Shown: positions 26,162-34,054 of the stretch, piece by piece
Numbering within the stretch: the first letter of the stretch is position 1
How the letters are laid out: the number at the start of each line of letters is the position of its first letter
Position numbers and translations under genes: made by a program
NCBI GenBank assembly: GCA_944386045.1
Contig: CALWZO010000046.1
Span: 1 to 64,000 of the forward strand
Direction: 5' to 3'
DNA length: 64,000 nt
From: an uncultured Clostridia bacterium
Lineage (GTDB): Bacteria > Bacillota > Clostridia > Oscillospirales > Ruminococcaceae
Notes under the pieces: generated by a model
The model's database searches: none
Seen by the model: only the letters and a program-made list of their open reading frames with translations
Told to the model about the DNA's origin: nothing

Positions 26162-26917
26162 TTATCTTATTATATCGCGGACTTTTTTAAAGCCTTCCAC
26201 ATTTTCAAACAGGTACGAGCCTATCAGCTGCATCATCCGGAAATCTTCCTCGCTGTCGATGTCCAGCACTGCGGTGTCGCGCATGGGATACAGCAGGCAT
26301 TTGGTTTCCCAAAGGATGCCTGTGGTGTTTGTCCTGAGAAAATCCGTTTCAAACACATATATGGACGCGTTCAGGTCGTATATGGCCGGTGCCTGCTGGC
26401 GGGCAGTGTAAGGACTTTCAATGACCTTTTCCACATGATCACCGGCCCGCTTTACCATATTGAAATACGGGTTGCGTCTGCTGGGGCACCCGGAGAAAAC
26501 CAGACCGGCGTCCGGCCTGTCCAGCTTCATTTTGTACGCGCCCAGCACATCGTCTATCTGGCGCAGGGGGCTGGTTATATCCAAATCTATCAGATAGTCA
26601 TATTTTTTGCCCAGTTTTTCTTCCATATATTCCAGGCTCTGCTGGAAAACTGCCATTTTGGGCACCACATCTCCGGCCAGGTCCCGGGGACGGGGAATGT
26701 ATGTCACCTCCTGATATTTTTCGGCCACAATGCCGGCCAGAATGTCACTGTCGGTATTCAGGCATATATCCACATCGGCGCCGCTGTTTTCCTTGAAATA
26801 AACGGCGGAAGCCAGTGTGTAATAAACCAGGGGTTTGTCCAGGAAAACTTTCAGATTTTTGTTTTTAAAGCCTTTGCTGCCGGCACGGCCGCAGACTGTT
26901 ATCAGAACTTTTTTCAT
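26162..26917 (-). CDS. neuA: Acylneuraminate (nonulosonate) cytidylyltransferase
   Basis: A 251-residue enzyme activating a nonulosonic acid with CTP. The nucleotide loop RAGSKGFKNKNLK, the LDITSPLRQIDDV metal-binding segment and ARQQAPAIYDLNASIY fit the family. The acceptor could be sialic, legionaminic or pseudaminic acid; the legB/legC/ptmE genes further up point to a legionaminic type (LegF role, inference). It is the last gene of the operon, starting 3 bases after the preceding stop. It is cytoplasmic. Confidence 0.88.
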   Translation of the reverse strand: MKKVLITVCGRAGSKGFKNKNLKVFLDKPLVYYTLASAVYFKENSGADVDICLNTDSDILAGIVAEKYQEVTYIPRPRDLAGDVVPKMAVFQQSLEYMEEKLGKKYDYLIDLDITSPLRQIDDVLGAYKMKLDRPDAGLVFSGCPSRRNPYFNMVKRAGDHVEKVIESPYTARQQAPAIYDLNASIYVFETDFLRTNTTGILWETKCLLYPMRDTAVLDIDSEEDFRMMQLIGSYLFENVEGFKKVRDIIR

Positions 26918-26919
26918 TT

Positions 26920-27843
26920 TTACACCTCTTTGCCCAGTGTCAGTGCCAGCACTTTGTTGGCTTTTGCCGGAGGATTGATGTTTTCGGCCCTGCCGTCCAT
27001 GATGTCCAGCACATTTCTCATCTCGCGCACAAAACGCATGTTAGCCTCTTCGGCGCAGTCGATAACACTGCCGTCGGGCATTTTCACACTGCCGACGCCG
27101 AATTCTGCCTCTATGGTGCCTTCGGAAACAAACACTTCACAGGTGCGGCGATACTGCCTGCCGAAATAGTCCAGGTGAACTTCGCACAGTTTGTCCGGAT
27201 AGCGGGCGATGTAAACGCTCAAATCGTCGCTGTCAATTTCCAGGTCGGAATATGTGCCTTTGAAGTTATAGCTTTCCCGCGGGAAGCCGAACAGGTCTGT
27301 CATATAGTCCAGCTCGTGTATCAGGTCAATGGTTACACCACCGCCCAGTGCGCGTATGGCGGAATAGTTCTTGCGGTAGTCGATGTTGGGACGCCAGCCG
27401 GGAAGATAGCTGGAGCATATAATCCTTACGCTGAAAGCTTTTTTGTCTTTCAGCACCTCTTTCAGCTTCATATAAGCGCCGCAGTACCTCATGGGGCAGG
27501 CCACATAGGCGTTGGTTTCATCCAGGCCCAGCCGTGAAAGGTCATATATGCAGTCTTCAAAAATTGGTTTTTCGATAAAGAAAAACTTTGCCTTGCCCTT
27601 AAGGCTTTCCAGCGCACCGTAGTGCAGTGTGGTGGGGTTGGTGATAAAGGCCAGGTCATAAACGGTATCGTCCAGCGCGTTTATCTGTCTGTCAATCAGG
27701 CGCGCGGTTTCCTCCGGAAGCCGTCTGTCGCTGCTGCGCCATGCGGTGACATCCAGCGGTATATTTCTTTCAGCGGCCACTGAATGGAGGTTTTTCAGAT
27801 GTCTTGTACCTATGCTTCCTATGCCTACAAACAAAACTTTCAT
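26920..27843 (-). CDS. Gfo/Idh/MocA family sugar oxidoreductase (second)
   Basis: A 307-residue NAD(P)-dependent oxidoreductase with the N-terminal Rossmann motif FVGIGSIGTRHLKNL and the EKPIF motif typical of the family. LGGGVTIDLIHELDYMTDLFG corresponds to the substrate-side histidine region. Its ATG overlaps the preceding gene's TAA (TAATG). It lies between another Gfo/Idh gene and neuA, so it probably modifies the nonulosonate or a precursor. Sequence resemblance to its neighbour is low, so this is not a recent duplication. Confidence 0.83.
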   Translation of the reverse strand: MKVLFVGIGSIGTRHLKNLHSVAAERNIPLDVTAWRSSDRRLPEETARLIDRQINALDDTVYDLAFITNPTTLHYGALESLKGKAKFFFIEKPIFEDCIYDLSRLGLDETNAYVACPMRYCGAYMKLKEVLKDKKAFSVRIICSSYLPGWRPNIDYRKNYSAIRALGGGVTIDLIHELDYMTDLFGFPRESYNFKGTYSDLEIDSDDLSVYIARYPDKLCEVHLDYFGRQYRRTCEVFVSEGTIEAEFGVGSVKMPDGSVIDCAEEANMRFVREMRNVLDIMDGRAENINPPAKANKVLALTLGKEV

Positions 27844-28820
27844 TACTCTATCCCCTCAATCTTATCCATTACGGATATGGTGTACAGGTCTTTTTCAAAG
27901 GAATATTTCGGCTGCTGTGTGCCGGCCACAACACCCAGGAAATTCTGCATTTCGTCCACATAGGCGTTTTCCACTATGTTGTCGGAATAACGGCTGTCGT
28001 GTTCAAATGTTTCATAGGTGTTGATAAACTCTTTTTCTTTGGTTTCGTTGTTAAAGGCGTACAGCGCTTTGGGGTTGCCCTCCCAGAACAGGTGCAGGCC
28101 TTCGCCGAACACTTCCAGGTTTCTCACCGCTTTGGGGCATACTATGTCCACCGCCAGCACGCCCCGGGTGCCGTCTTCGTGGGTCAGGGTGATAAAGTAT
28201 CTGTCCGGGAAGTCGATTTCCAGGTTTGTCAGCTTTGCGCTGACTGCATGTACATCTTTTATCCTGCCGAAGGTTTCAATCAGCCAGGGCAGTTCTATGC
28301 CGAAAATTTCGCGGCAGCCGTTGGTTCTTTTGTTGCCCACAAAAAAGTTTTTGTAGCTTTCCCACGGGTGCCAGTCGGGCAGGTACTGACCGATATGGTA
28401 AATATAGCTTACCGGGCCGTCAAATTTTTTGACGCTGTCCATTATAAAATTGATTTCGCCGCGATACAGCATTGTGCTGGACAAAAACAGCACTGTGCCG
28501 CTTTCTTTGGACATGCTCATCAGTTCTTCATAGCCGTCCTTTACCAGATTGAGTTCGGTAAAGGTGTTTATTTTGTTTTCCAGCAGTTCTTTGATTATGG
28601 CATAATGTGACAGCGGCGCTGTGCACACAAAGGCCACATCCGGTTTTTCTGCCGCCGCCCGTGTGATGCTGTCATAAACATTATAGCCCGTTTCCTCCAC
28701 CTGCCGGCGGCGTTCGGGGTTGGTGTCAACGCCGATGATCTGTGCTGACGGGTCGATGCCTTTCAGCAGGCGTATGCGTCTTTTGCCCATGGAACCCAGG
28801 CCAACAATAAGTGCTTTCAT
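27843..28820 (-). CDS. Gfo/Idh/MocA family sugar oxidoreductase (first)
   Basis: A 325-residue protein with the NAD-binding VGLGSMGKRRIRLLKG. The usual EKP signature is replaced by TELNLVKD, which often marks variants that may not act as simple dehydrogenases. NGCREIFGIELPWLIETFG is the C-terminal substrate-domain segment. Its ribosome site GGAG lies within the last codons of neuC (4-base gap), and its stop overlaps the next start. The role in the nonulosonate pathway is inferred from position only. Confidence 0.8.
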   Translation of the reverse strand: MKALIVGLGSMGKRRIRLLKGIDPSAQIIGVDTNPERRRQVEETGYNVYDSITRAAAEKPDVAFVCTAPLSHYAIIKELLENKINTFTELNLVKDGYEELMSMSKESGTVLFLSSTMLYRGEINFIMDSVKKFDGPVSYIYHIGQYLPDWHPWESYKNFFVGNKRTNGCREIFGIELPWLIETFGRIKDVHAVSAKLTNLEIDFPDRYFITLTHEDGTRGVLAVDIVCPKAVRNLEVFGEGLHLFWEGNPKALYAFNNETKEKEFINTYETFEHDSRYSDNIVENAYVDEMQNFLGVVAGTQQPKYSFEKDLYTISVMDKIEGIE

Positions 28821-28824
28821 AAGT

Positions 28825-29991
28825 TTATTCTCCTTTTATATCATGGAAGACTTTGCCCCGCTGCAGTTTGCCGAGGGGAAAATCCCTTAAAATTTCCGCT
28901 ATTTTTTCGCTGGTTTTACAGCCGGCGTCATAGGGATTGGTGACATTTTTGCACCGCTGTCTGAACTGTTCGGACAAGGCTTTTTGTACCCCGTCCAGAA
29001 TATCCTGCCGCCGTGTGGTGGTGCATATCACATTTTCGGCGATAAAACGGCCTTTCTGCCTGTCGCCTATATTGACGGTAGGGGTGCCGAAAGCCGGCGT
29101 TTCCACAACTCCGGAAGAAGAGTTGCCTATGACCACCCGGGTATATTTCATCGCAGACAGATACCTTTTAAGCCCCAGGGAATAAAAAGCTTTGGCCCTG
29201 CGGCTGTTTTTGGCGCAGTACTCGTCCACCATGCGGTTTATCAGCCGGCCGCCGGCGTCGGCGTTGGATTTGGTGAAAATCAGGTTGAGGTCTGTTTTGT
29301 CCAGCGCGCTGAACAGATTTTCCATATCCCGCCGCGGACTTTCGTCTTTCTGGGTTTCCGGGTGATAGGTTATCAGCGCAAATGGGACAAGATTTTTAAA
29401 TTCCAGGCTTTCTTCCAGCCGGTTTAAAGGCATCAGCTGAACATTTTTGATATTTTCATTGCCCAGGCCGCCCACATTGAACACCCTGTCCGGCTCTTCT
29501 CCCAGCTGTATCAGCCTTTGGGCGCTGTCGGCGCAGGAGGGAAAATGCACTGCCGCCATTTTGCTGATACAGTGGCGGTAAAAATCGTCCTTGGCGCCGG
29601 TGGTCACATCGCCGCCGGAAATATGGGCAATGGGCACCGAAAGGGCGCTGGCGGCAGTGGCTACGGCAAAAATTTCGTACCTGTCCCCCAGCAAAAGCAG
29701 TATGTCCGGCCTGACAGTTTCCAGCAGGTCTGTGAATTTTTCTATTGTATAGGCTATTGTCCTGGCTGTGCCCACCTGGTCAAAGCCGAATTTCATTATA
29801 TCAATTTGGGCCCCGGGCTCAAAGCCGTCGGCCTTAATCTCTGACACTGTGGCGCCGAAATCCGCCAGCAGGTGTGTGCCGGTGACCGCCAAAAACAGGG
29901 ACAGACCCTCTGTATTCTGTATCCGCCGGGCGACGGGGCGAAGAAGGCCCCAGTCCGCCCTGGTGGATGTGACAATCATTATTTTTCTCAT
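28825..29991 (-). CDS. neuC: Hydrolysing UDP/GDP-N-acetylhexosamine 2-epimerase (NeuC/LegG-like)
   Basis: A 388-residue GT-B-fold enzyme that releases a 2-epimerised N-acetyl sugar (ManNAc-type) from a nucleotide sugar. Motifs: TSTRADWGLLRPV, LGDRYEIFA, HISGGDVTTGAKDD and VIGNSSSGVVETP. The family usually has GGE at the third site; here it is GGD. An upstream extension of 24 codons overlapping neuB was rejected; ATG 29991 begins the classic N-terminus although its ribosome site is weak, implying coupling with neuB, whose stop is 10 bases away. In a legionaminic pathway this is the LegG step. Confidence 0.88.
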   Translation of the reverse strand: MRKIMIVTSTRADWGLLRPVARRIQNTEGLSLFLAVTGTHLLADFGATVSEIKADGFEPGAQIDIMKFGFDQVGTARTIAYTIEKFTDLLETVRPDILLLLGDRYEIFAVATAASALSVPIAHISGGDVTTGAKDDFYRHCISKMAAVHFPSCADSAQRLIQLGEEPDRVFNVGGLGNENIKNVQLMPLNRLEESLEFKNLVPFALITYHPETQKDESPRRDMENLFSALDKTDLNLIFTKSNADAGGRLINRMVDEYCAKNSRRAKAFYSLGLKRYLSAMKYTRVVIGNSSSGVVETPAFGTPTVNIGDRQKGRFIAENVICTTTRRQDILDGVQKALSEQFRQRCKNVTNPYDAGCKTSEKIAEILRDFPLGKLQRGKVFHDIKGE

Positions 29992-30001
29992 AAATGGATA
30001 T

Positions 30002-30997
30002 TTACAGTTCGATAAGCTCGTCCAGGGAGAAATCTCTCTTGGCGCTCTGGCCCAGCACTTCATACCAGCGCATGGGGCTGATGCCGTTGCCCGGGCGTTT
30101 TACGGTTATATTGTCTGTGGTGAACACTTCGCCGGCTTTTATCGGCACTTTGGCCACAATGCTCTTGCGGGCCACATCCTTGTTTTTGGCTTCGCTTTCG
30201 GTGACTTTCTTCACACCGTCGCCCAGGGCCAGTTCTGTGTTTCTTATGGCTTTTACCAGCGCTGTCAGCTCTTCGGGGCTCATGGAAGCGGCGTGGTCCG
30301 GGCCTTCCATGTTTTTGTCCAGGGTGAAATGTTTTTCCACCACTGTGGCGCCCAGTGCAACCGCTGCCAGTGGTGCTTCCAGACCCAAGGTATGGTCAGA
30401 GTAACCCACCTTTGTGCCGAAATTTTTCTGTATGTCCAGCATGGCTTTTACATTGGCATCTTTCAGCGGAGTGGGGTATTCGGTGTTGCAGTGGAGTATG
30501 GTAACATCCTCTGCTCCGTTGGAATACAGCACATCCAAAGCGGCCTTTATCTCCGGTATTTCGCACATGCCGGTGGACATGATTATCGGTTTTTTCAGCC
30601 TGGCAACCTTTTCCAGATAGGGCAGGTTGGTAACTTCGCCGGAAGGAATTTTCCACACCGGCATATCCATGCCGGCAAGGAAGTCTATGGAGTCCATATC
30701 AAAAGGGGTGGACAGATATTTTATACCTATGCTGTCGCAGTATTCTTTCAGTTTCCGGTGTTCGGCAAAACCGAAATGAATTTTTTTCACCATTTCCAGC
30801 TGGCTTTCCGCCTCGCCGGTGGACTCTTTCTGATATTCCGCCTTGGGGGCAAAGCGGCTGATAACCAGTTCCGGAACAGCAGTCTGATATTTTACTATAT
30901 CGGCGCCTGCGGCCTTGGCCACATCCGCCATTTTTTTGGCAAGTTCAAAGGAGCCGTTATGGTTTACACCTGCTTCGGCTATTATCAAAACTGACAT
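30002..30997 (-). CDS. neuB: N-acetylneuraminate/legionaminate synthase
   Basis: A 331-residue PEP-dependent synthase that condenses an N-acetyl hexosamine with phosphoenolpyruvate. The TIM barrel has IIAEAGVNHNGS, the STPFD motif, KIPSGEVTN, MSTGM and GYSDHT; the C-terminal ~60 residues are the antifreeze-like SAF domain (KRPGNGISP). Length is normal. It is the first gene of the neuB-neuC-Gfo-Gfo-neuA operon, with AAGGAG before the ATG and its own promoter. LegI is the equivalent name if the product is legionaminic acid. Confidence 0.9.
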   Translation of the reverse strand: MSVLIIAEAGVNHNGSFELAKKMADVAKAAGADIVKYQTAVPELVISRFAPKAEYQKESTGEAESQLEMVKKIHFGFAEHRKLKEYCDSIGIKYLSTPFDMDSIDFLAGMDMPVWKIPSGEVTNLPYLEKVARLKKPIIMSTGMCEIPEIKAALDVLYSNGAEDVTILHCNTEYPTPLKDANVKAMLDIQKNFGTKVGYSDHTLGLEAPLAAVALGATVVEKHFTLDKNMEGPDHAASMSPEELTALVKAIRNTELALGDGVKKVTESEAKNKDVARKSIVAKVPIKAGEVFTTDNITVKRPGNGISPMRWYEVLGQSAKRDFSLDELIEL

Positions 30998-31030
30998 ATT
31001 ATTTCTCCTTGTGTTGAAAAATCATAGTTG

Positions 31031-31058
31031 ATTATATTTTAACATATTTTTTATACAA
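31031..31058 (-). promoter_or_regulatory. Promoter of neuB operon
   Basis: TTGTAT (31058-31053) and a consensus TATAAT (31036-31031) are 16 bp apart on the minus strand, 34 bases before neuB. Confidence 0.65.
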
Positions 31059-31083
31059 TAAAAAGAGGTAACGGCATATTGTA

Positions 31084-31110
31084 AAAAATTAAACCGCCGT
31101 GCGGCGGTTT
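31084..31110 (-). terminator. Terminator of legB-ptmE operon
   Basis: AAACCGCC (31091-31098) and GGCGGTTT (31103-31110) form a perfect stem just past ptmE, with TTTAATTTTTT on the minus strand. It separates the two nonulosonate operons. Confidence 0.8.
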
Positions 31111-31114
31111 TATT

Positions 31115-32161
31115 TTATTGATTTTCCAGTTTTCGGCGCATGGCTTCCAGCTCTTCCAGCTGACCCATATCCATCCAGCTGTCCTCACTGACGGGGTATA
31201 CACCCACTTTGAAGCCTTTCCGGCGATAACTTTCCATTATTTCCGGGAAAGAAACAGCCTTGTTTTCTTCCAGTTCGTCAATAACTCTTTTGTCCACCAG
31301 ATACATACCGGTGTTGGTGAGAAAATTCATGGTCGGTTTTTCCACCACTTTGTCTATCTCGCCGTCCTCCTTCATGGAAAACACGCCATAGGGTATTGTC
31401 ACATGTTTAAGGGCACACACCACCGTTATGAAATTTTTGTTTTTGGTGTGGAACTTGTATATATCGTTGTAATCAGCCTCTATCAGCACATCGCAGTTGG
31501 TCAGGAAAAAAGGCGTATGTATCTGACCTTTGAGCAGGGACAGGCCGCCGCCGGTGCCCAGGAATACCTCCTCGTCGGCAAAGCTGACGGTGTAATCCTT
31601 TTTGCACTGTTCGCCGAAATAGGCCTTTATCATGTTTTTCTTGTGGTTGACAATCATTTTGAAATCACTGCAGCCAAAGTTTTTGAACCTGTCGATGATA
31701 TGTTCCACAATGGGTTTTTCGCCTACCGGGATAAGGGCTTTGGGCAGTATTTTGGTGTACGGATACAGCCTGGTGCCCAGGCCGCCGGCCATAATAACCA
31801 CCGGTATGTCCAGCTCTTTTTTGGACATTATGCTGCTTTCGTCAAAAAACGCCACATCCACAACCCTGCCGGAACTGTCCACAATCGGCACAGCGGAAAT
31901 GGAATTTTTCACCATACATGTGTTGGCCTGGCTTTTTTGGTTGACCGGCAATGATATAAAATTGTAATTGGCCATATCCTTCACCGGGGCGTCCAGCCGT
32001 CCGCCGTGAAGAATATGCCTGCGCACATCGCCGTCTGTCAGCACCGCCTGAATTTTAAAATCCGGCGCGATAAACAAAATCCTTTTGCCTTTTTCGTTCA
32101 GTTTTGCCATGGCGTCCAGCACGGTTATGTCGCCGCTGATAATCAAATCGTCTATAAGCAT
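31115..32161 (-). CDS. ptmE: CBS-domain sugar-1-phosphate nucleotidyltransferase (PtmE-like)
   Basis: A 348-residue protein with a pair of CBS domains (~1-118) joined to a nucleotidyltransferase domain (~122-345) showing VVIMAGGLGTRLYPYTKILPKALIPVGEKPI and the metal aspartate in LTNCDVLIEADY. This architecture is that of PtmE/LegE-like glucosamine-1-phosphate guanylyltransferases, which start the GDP-sugar route to legionaminic acid. Nucleotide preference cannot be read with certainty. GGGGGAA precedes the ATG. It is the last gene of the operon, 23 bases after legC. Confidence 0.82.
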   Translation of the reverse strand: MLIDDLIISGDITVLDAMAKLNEKGKRILFIAPDFKIQAVLTDGDVRRHILHGGRLDAPVKDMANYNFISLPVNQKSQANTCMVKNSISAVPIVDSSGRVVDVAFFDESSIMSKKELDIPVVIMAGGLGTRLYPYTKILPKALIPVGEKPIVEHIIDRFKNFGCSDFKMIVNHKKNMIKAYFGEQCKKDYTVSFADEEVFLGTGGGLSLLKGQIHTPFFLTNCDVLIEADYNDIYKFHTKNKNFITVVCALKHVTIPYGVFSMKEDGEIDKVVEKPTMNFLTNTGMYLVDKRVIDELEENKAVSFPEIMESYRRKGFKVGVYPVSEDSWMDMGQLEELEAMRRKLENQ

Positions 32162-32184
32162 ATGGGTTCCCCCGCAAAATCAAA

Positions 32185-33366
32185 TTATTTTGTCAAATCC
32201 AGAATTTCATCGCAGACAATCTTTACATCTTCTGCTGTCAGGTTGGAAGAGCAGGGAATGTTTACGATTTTATCCACATAATTCCTGGCGTTGGGAAGGG
32301 GCATGCACAGGCTGTTTTTGTAGGGTGCCTGGTCCGGGTTGAGCATCCATATAGGACGAGACTGTATCTTTCTTTCGGCCAGTTTTTCCATCAGTTCGTT
32401 GCGGCTGATTTTGCAGTCTTCCAGGTACAGGCTGTAAAACCACATGCTGGAACGGATACCGGGAGTATAGGGTATCAGGCGCAGGCCGTTTTTGCCGTTG
32501 AGGTGCTGGCAGTACAGCCGGTAGTTTTCGTTTTTGGTCTTTACAAATTTTTCCAGGCTTTCCAGCTGGGCCAGGCCCAGGGCTGCCGCTATGTTGTTCA
32601 TGCGGTAGTTGTAGCCCACCTCTGTGTGAATGAACAGCAGGTTATCTTCTTTTTTGCTCATGTCCTGAGCTTCTTCTGTAAGTATTGCCATGTGGTGCCT
32701 TACCACATCGTCGTGGCATATTGCCATACCGCCGCCGCCGGTGGTCATAACTTTGTTGCCGTTGAAAGACAATGCGCCGTAATGGCCTATTGTGCCCAGG
32801 TGTTTGCCTTTATAGCGGCCCTCTGTCACAAATGTTCCGACGCTTTCGGTGGCATCTTCCACAACTATAAGGTTGTATTTTTCGGCAATGTCCATCAGTC
32901 TTTCCATGTTGGCCATATTGCCGAACACATGCACCGGTATCATGGCTTTTACATGGGCACCTGTGGTTTTGTTTATCAGGTTGCCGCCCTGCATTTCGCA
33001 GTAGTTGTCGATAAAATACTGTACGCTGTCCGGGTCCATGCAGAAATATTCATCACAGTCCACAAACACCGGCTCTGCTCCGCAGAAGCGTATGGGGTTG
33101 ACCGCGGCGATAAATGTCAGGGAGGCGGCTATTACCTCGTCGCCGGGGCCTATGCCTGCATCGATAAGGGATATGTGCAGTGCGGATGTGCCGCTGTTGG
33201 TTGCCACCACATGTTCGCATCCCATATAGTCCGCCATGGCTTTTTCAAATTTGGGGATCAGGGGGCCGGCGGTGGAAACCCAGGTGGAAGCTATTGCGTC
33301 ATCAACATATTTTCTTTCATTGCCCGGGAAATTGGGCACGGAAAGGGGTATATTTTTATTGTTCAT
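32185..33366 (-). CDS. legC: LegC-family PLP aminotransferase
   Basis: A 393-residue DegT/DnrJ/EryC1/StrS aminotransferase that adds the 4-amino group to a nucleotide 4-keto-6-deoxy sugar. The PLP lysine is K205 in GALSFNGNKVMTTGGGG; GTSALH (59-64) and VVEDATESVG (168-177) are cofactor-site segments. The N-terminal PLSVPNFPGNERKYVDDAIASTWVS is typical of LegC rather than PseC. AGGAG precedes the ATG. It lies between a membrane protein gene and ptmE in the legB operon. Confidence 0.88.
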   Translation of the reverse strand: MNNKNIPLSVPNFPGNERKYVDDAIASTWVSTAGPLIPKFEKAMADYMGCEHVVATNSGTSALHISLIDAGIGPGDEVIAASLTFIAAVNPIRFCGAEPVFVDCDEYFCMDPDSVQYFIDNYCEMQGGNLINKTTGAHVKAMIPVHVFGNMANMERLMDIAEKYNLIVVEDATESVGTFVTEGRYKGKHLGTIGHYGALSFNGNKVMTTGGGGMAICHDDVVRHHMAILTEEAQDMSKKEDNLLFIHTEVGYNYRMNNIAAALGLAQLESLEKFVKTKNENYRLYCQHLNGKNGLRLIPYTPGIRSSMWFYSLYLEDCKISRNELMEKLAERKIQSRPIWMLNPDQAPYKNSLCMPLPNARNYVDKIVNIPCSSNLTAEDVKIVCDEILDLTK

Positions 33367-33430
33367 ATCTTTTCTCCTGTAAACAATTTATGTCAATAAT
33401 TATACAACTAAATTTTAAATTTTTATATAG

Positions 33431-34054
33431 TTATTCAAATTTTTTTGTAAAAATTTCCTGAACAAATCTTAAAACAGAGCTTATTATGCCTGTATACAGC
33501 AGCAGATTGAATATCCGCCGCGCGTCCGGAGCAATGTAATCTGACAAAGTTCTTTCTTCGTTTATGACAAAAGTGCCGAATGTCATCTGGTTTCCGGCGT
33601 ACATTGTGGGGTCAATACGCAGGCCGCGGACATTTTTCAGGCCCAATTCCACCACATACCAGTTGTCCTCTCCGTCTGCCGGGTGCGCCCACAGGCGTTT
33701 GTTTTCCGAAAAGCCCTCTCCGTCCTTTGTGGTGTAATACACCACAATTTCTCCCGGATAAAGACTGGTTTCCATATAAAATTTGATGTTGGTAATTTTC
33801 TGGTCCGCCTGCCATATCAGCTGCGGGTCGCTGTCTGTGGAAGTCAGCCGGTCGCCGTCAGCCTTCATGGATATCTGCTGAAAGTCCGATACGGTCATCC
33901 GGCTTTGCACCAGCGTTTCGTTTGACCTGGATATATTCTCGGCCGCATAGCTCCAAAAGCCGCGCAGCAAAAACAACGCCACCAGAAAAAACGCGCTGAA
34001 AGCTATTATCTGCCGGGAAGCAATTTTCTTTACAAAATCAGAAATCTTTTCCAT
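33431..34054 (-). CDS. Membrane protein with extracytoplasmic beta-rich domain, unknown
   Basis: A 207-residue protein with an N-terminal membrane helix (~17-34) and a hydrophobic segment near the C-terminus (~183-200), so the middle ~145 residues probably lie outside. That part (ITNIKFYMETSLYPGEIVVYYTTKDGEGF, WYVVELGLKNVRGLRIDPTM) resembles beta-sandwich, carbohydrate-interaction-like domains in pattern, but I cannot assign it. It starts within the end of the 648-aa gene (17-base overlap) with GGGAGG upstream, so it is coupled to the GT-C-like proteins and may be their partner. Confidence 0.7.
   Translation of the reverse strand: MEKISDFVKKIASRQIIAFSAFFLVALFLLRGFWSYAAENISRSNETLVQSRMTVSDFQQISMKADGDRLTSTDSDPQLIWQADQKITNIKFYMETSLYPGEIVVYYTTKDGEGFSENKRLWAHPADGEDNWYVVELGLKNVRGLRIDPTMYAGNQMTFGTFVINEERTLSDYIAPDARRIFNLLLYTGIISSVLRFVQEIFTKKFE

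Noticed and set aside
29768-30994. 408-codon plus-strand open frame across neuC/neuB
   Set aside because: It is antisense to two well-supported genes; its translation has no family features.
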